From: Verrucomicrobiales bacterium | GTDB taxonomy: Bacteria; Verrucomicrobiota; Verrucomicrobiia; Verrucomicrobiales; V1-33 | Assembly (NCBI GenBank): GCA_023253495.1 | Contig: JALRGF010000469.1 | Location: 1 to 6,653, forward strand | Reading direction: 5' to 3' | Length of the DNA: 6,653 nucleotides | Shown here: piece after piece, positions 4,438-6,653 of the stretch | Position numbering within the stretch: the stretch's first letter is position 1 | Layout of the letters: each line of letters opens with the position of its first letter | Program-made: the position numbers and the translations under genes | Notes under the pieces: generated by a model | What the model was told of the DNA's origin: nothing | Databases searched by the model: none | Seen by the model: only the letters and a program-made list of their open reading frames with translations

Positions 4438-6653
4438 AAAACCCCACGTGAAAGAACGGCGTTCACGCTGCTCCTGTTCCTCCTTCTCAGTGCGGTCAGG
4501 CTCGCCGCGGCCCCCATCGAAGTCAAAAACTTCAGCTTCGAAAACCCGAAGCTCGGCTCCGGCGGGTGGACCAACAATATCGTTGACCCCAACCTTGGAC
4601 CCGAGGACCCGCAATGGAACGGGAGGGACGGCAACAACAACGGAAACACCTTCATCGAGTACATCGGCGGCTTCAAGTCCGAGGGGAACCAGCACATCGG
4701 CATGGCCAATGGCTATTTCGTCTTCCAGAACCTCGGTATCCCCTATCAGCCGAACACCACTTACAAACTGACCGTCGGGGTCGGTTACCGGAATGCCGGG
4801 CAGTCCGGCAGCCTGTCCACCAGCTGGATCGGCCTGACGGCCCTCGATGAACCGCCGTCCGAGGGCAATGCGCTCATCGGCACCAACACGAATGATCAGG
4901 TGGCCCAGGATCCGGTGCTCGCTGAAAATGCCAAGAGCGTGGATTCCGTGGCGCTCAATGGCGCGACCCAGCTGCGTTTCACTGACTTCACCACGGAATA
5001 CACCACCGGCCCGGTCCCGCCGGCGGGCAATATCGTCGTGTTCCTCGGTGACGACGCGGATGGCGTGCGCTCCCACTTCGACAACGTGCGCCTCGAAGCC
5101 ACCAGCGCCCTTGATCCCGATGGTGACGGCATCCCCACGGAATGGGAAACCGGGACCCAGGCCGGGGTGGCCCGCAACCTGAACCCGGCCGTCAACGACG
5201 GGGGGCTCGACTTTGACGGGGATACGCTGACCAATTTCGTCGAATTCCAGAAAGGAACCCACCCGCGGCTGGCCGACACGGATGCCGACGGTCTGAACGA
5301 CAATCTGGAAACGACGACTGATCCGCTCAACCCGGATGGGGACGGCGACACCCTGCTCGACGGGGCGGAGGTGACCGCCGGGACCAACCCCAACGACAGC
5401 GATTCCGACGATGACAATTTCGAGGATCAGGCGGAAGTCGCCTCCGGGACCAATCCGCTTTCGGCCGCCTCCAAGCCGAGCAACACCGGCGACCTTCTGC
5501 TCGCCGTCAATTTCGAAGGTGGCAACGCGACGAGCGACGGCGCCCAGGTCACTTCCGCGGCCGGAAGGATCGTGCAAGGCAACTGGAACAATGCCGCCGC
5601 CGGCTCGGGCGGGCCGCTGAGCACCGTCGATTCCGCCGGGGCGGCGTCGATCCTTCGTGTCACCTGGAAAACCAATGGCCCGGCCATCGTGGGACCGGAA
5701 CCGGCCGAGGGCGAGGGCAATGCCCGGTTGATGCACGGCATCCTCCGGCCCCGGGGTACCGCCGCCGTGCCGGCAGGTGACGATATCATCACCGAAATCA
5801 CCGTGCGGAATATCGCCTATCCCACTTTTGATGTTTATCTGTACCTCAACTCCGAGGCTGGCGGTGACGCTGTTTTCACCGCCAACGGCCGCAGCTTCAC
5901 CGTCTCCAACATCCTCACCTTCGACGGAACCTTTGTCGAAGTGCCGGGGACCGGCGGAGAAGGCAACGTGGTCCGCTTCGCCAACCTGACCGGCCCCACC
6001 CTGACCATCACCCAGACCAAGGAGTCAGGCGGCATCGCGGGACTGCAGATCGTCCGCGGAACGCTGGACAGCGACGGAGACGGCATGCCGGATGTCTGGG
6101 AAGACGCCAACGGCACCAACAAAAACGTCAACGACGCCGCCCTCGACCCTGATTCTGACGGCGCCCCCCACCTCCAGGAGTTCCAGCGTTCCAGCAATCC
6201 GCAGATCGCCGATACGGATGGGGATGGCTTGAAGGATGGGGTGGAAACCAAAACCGGGGTCTGGGTAAGCGCGACCAATACGGGCACAGATCCGACCAAG
6301 CCGGACAGCGACGGTGACGGACTGAACGACAGCGCGGAAACGGCCACCGGCACGTTCGTGAACCCTGAAAACACCGGTACCGACCCGAACAAGGCGGATA
6401 CCGACGGTGACACTTATCCCGATGGCGAGGAAGTCGTCTTCGGCAGCAATCCGCTGTCCGCCGCCAGCAAGCCGGCGCTCCCCACCCCGCTGGGCTACTG
6501 GTCGTTCAACGACCGCGGCGAGACGACCACCGCGGACGTCTCCGGCGCCGGAAACAACGGCACCATCGTCGGCACCGTGACCTATGTCGCCGGATCCTCC
6601 GGAAGCCCTGGTGATTTCGCCGCCGAGTTCAATGGAACCGACGCCGCCGTCAC
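4435..6653 (+). CDS. Large secreted modular protein with Asp-rich calcium-loop repeats and LamG-like domain (cut by right edge)
   Basis: The visible 739 residues are an exported multidomain protein, probably surface-attached or released; no catalytic domain is seen. Order: Sec signal peptide, about 1-26 (charged start, TLLLFLLLSA core, cleavage after LAAA). A beta-rich module, about 28-222, opens with IEVKNFSFENP and closes with HFDNVRLEA, a pattern of jelly-roll, carbohydrate-binding or HpiC1-like modules. A first block of calcium loops, about 227-345, has DPDGDG, DFDGDT, DTDADGLND, DGDGDTLLDG and DSDSDDD. A second beta-rich module, about 353-542 (LLLAVNFEGG to GLQIVRG), is of no named family I recognise. 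A second calcium-loop block, about 545-680, has DSDGDGMPD, DPDSDG, DTDGDGLKDG, DSDGDGLND and DTDGDTYPDG. Last comes the start of a LamG/concanavalin-like domain from about 686 (LGYWSFND, GNNGTIVG, AEFNGTD). Loops of this kind, as in bacterial thrombospondin type 3-like repeats, bind calcium in characterised relatives; binding here is inferred. Both blocks end in NPLSAASKP. The missing C-terminus could hold a sorting or anchoring signal. The gene has its own predicted promoter and RBS. Adhesion or polysaccharide binding is the likeliest role. Confidence 0.85.
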   Translation, partial: MKTPRERTAFTLLLFLLLSAVRLAAAPIEVKNFSFENPKLGSGGWTNNIVDPNLGPEDPQWNGRDGNNNGNTFIEYIGGFKSEGNQHIGMANGYFVFQNLGIPYQPNTTYKLTVGVGYRNAGQSGSLSTSWIGLTALDEPPSEGNALIGTNTNDQVAQDPVLAENAKSVDSVALNGATQLRFTDFTTEYTTGPVPPAGNIVVFLGDDADGVRSHFDNVRLEATSALDPDGDGIPTEWETGTQAGVARNLNPAVNDGGLDFDGDTLTNFVEFQKGTHPRLADTDADGLNDNLETTTDPLNPDGDGDTLLDGAEVTAGTNPNDSDSDDDNFEDQAEVASGTNPLSAASKPSNTGDLLLAVNFEGGNATSDGAQVTSAAGRIVQGNWNNAAAGSGGPLSTVDSAGAASILRVTWKTNGPAIVGPEPAEGEGNARLMHGILRPRGTAAVPAGDDIITEITVRNIAYPTFDVYLYLNSEAGGDAVFTANGRSFTVSNILTFDGTFVEVPGTGGEGNVVRFANLTGPTLTITQTKESGGIAGLQIVRGTLDSDGDGMPDVWEDANGTNKNVNDAALDPDSDGAPHLQEFQRSSNPQIADTDGDGLKDGVETKTGVWVSATNTGTDPTKPDSDGDGLNDSAETATGTFVNPENTGTDPNKADTDGDTYPDGEEVVFGSNPLSAASKPALPTPLGYWSFNDRGETTTADVSGAGNNGTIVGTVTYVAGSSGSPGDFAAEFNGTDAAV
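6211..6438 (+). repeat. In-frame tandem repeat, 93-bp (31-residue) period
   Basis: Within the second calcium-loop block, Asp-rich motifs start at exactly 31-residue steps: DTDGDGLKDG (residues 593-602, base 6211), DSDGDGLND (624-632, base 6304) and DTDGDTYPDG (655-664, base 6397). The first two units also share ETxTGxxV and NTGTDPxK linkers. The third is shorter and runs on to the NPLSAASKP end motif. Codons differ between units, so this is an old duplication kept at protein level rather than a recent DNA copy. Confidence 0.75.

Noticed and set aside
4399..5736. A 445-codon open frame on the minus strand opposite the modular secreted-protein gene
   Set aside because: The plus strand has a signal peptide, an RBS and calcium-loop motifs; the opposite frame gives a Gly/Val/Arg-rich product with no recognisable domain, as expected for a mirror frame in GC-rich DNA.
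6211..6438. Regular repeats considered as a CRISPR-like array
   Set aside because: The repeats are in frame, diverged at DNA level, and encode calcium-loop motifs; there are no identical direct repeats with unrelated spacers.

Overview
The window is GC-rich and carries two housekeeping genes flanked by two secreted-protein genes that run off the window edges. The likely source is a high-GC bacterium of the Planctomycetota-Verrucomicrobiota group, most plausibly Verrucomicrobiota. This is an inference from three things: a large secreted protein combining a jelly-roll-like N-terminus, Asp-rich calcium-loop repeats and a LamG-like domain; an HD-domain class II tRNA nucleotidyltransferase; and a PurL of the 'SEHCKH' type. 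There is no rRNA or other phylogenetic marker here to confirm it.

Layout, left to right: (1) 1-298, minus strand: the first 99 codons of a small secreted protein of unknown function, cut by the left edge. (2) 299-458: a 160-bp divergent intergenic region. (3) 459-1793, plus strand: a class II tRNA nucleotidyltransferase / poly(A) polymerase-type enzyme with an HD domain, probably the CCA-adding enzyme. (4) 1848-4238, plus strand: the large FGAM synthase subunit PurL, 54 bp downstream and probably co-transcribed. (5) 4239-4434: an intergenic region with a GC-rich hairpin just after purL and a promoter-like segment, A-tract and clear Shine-Dalgarno in front of the next gene. (6) 4435-6653, plus strand: the first 739 codons of a large secreted modular protein, cut by the right edge.

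The two central genes are basic metabolism: 3'-end maturation of tRNA, and step 4 of de novo purine synthesis. Their adjacency looks like simple co-transcription rather than a pathway. The flanking genes are exported proteins with no visible functional tie to them. The modular protein looks like a cell-surface or secreted adhesin or carbohydrate-interacting protein; no catalytic domain is visible in the part present.

I found no RNA gene, mobile element, CRISPR array or convincing new system. The observations most worth a second look are the architecture and 93-bp periodicity of the modular secreted protein, and the lack of a PurS-like N-terminus on this PurL together with the absence of purS and purQ nearby.
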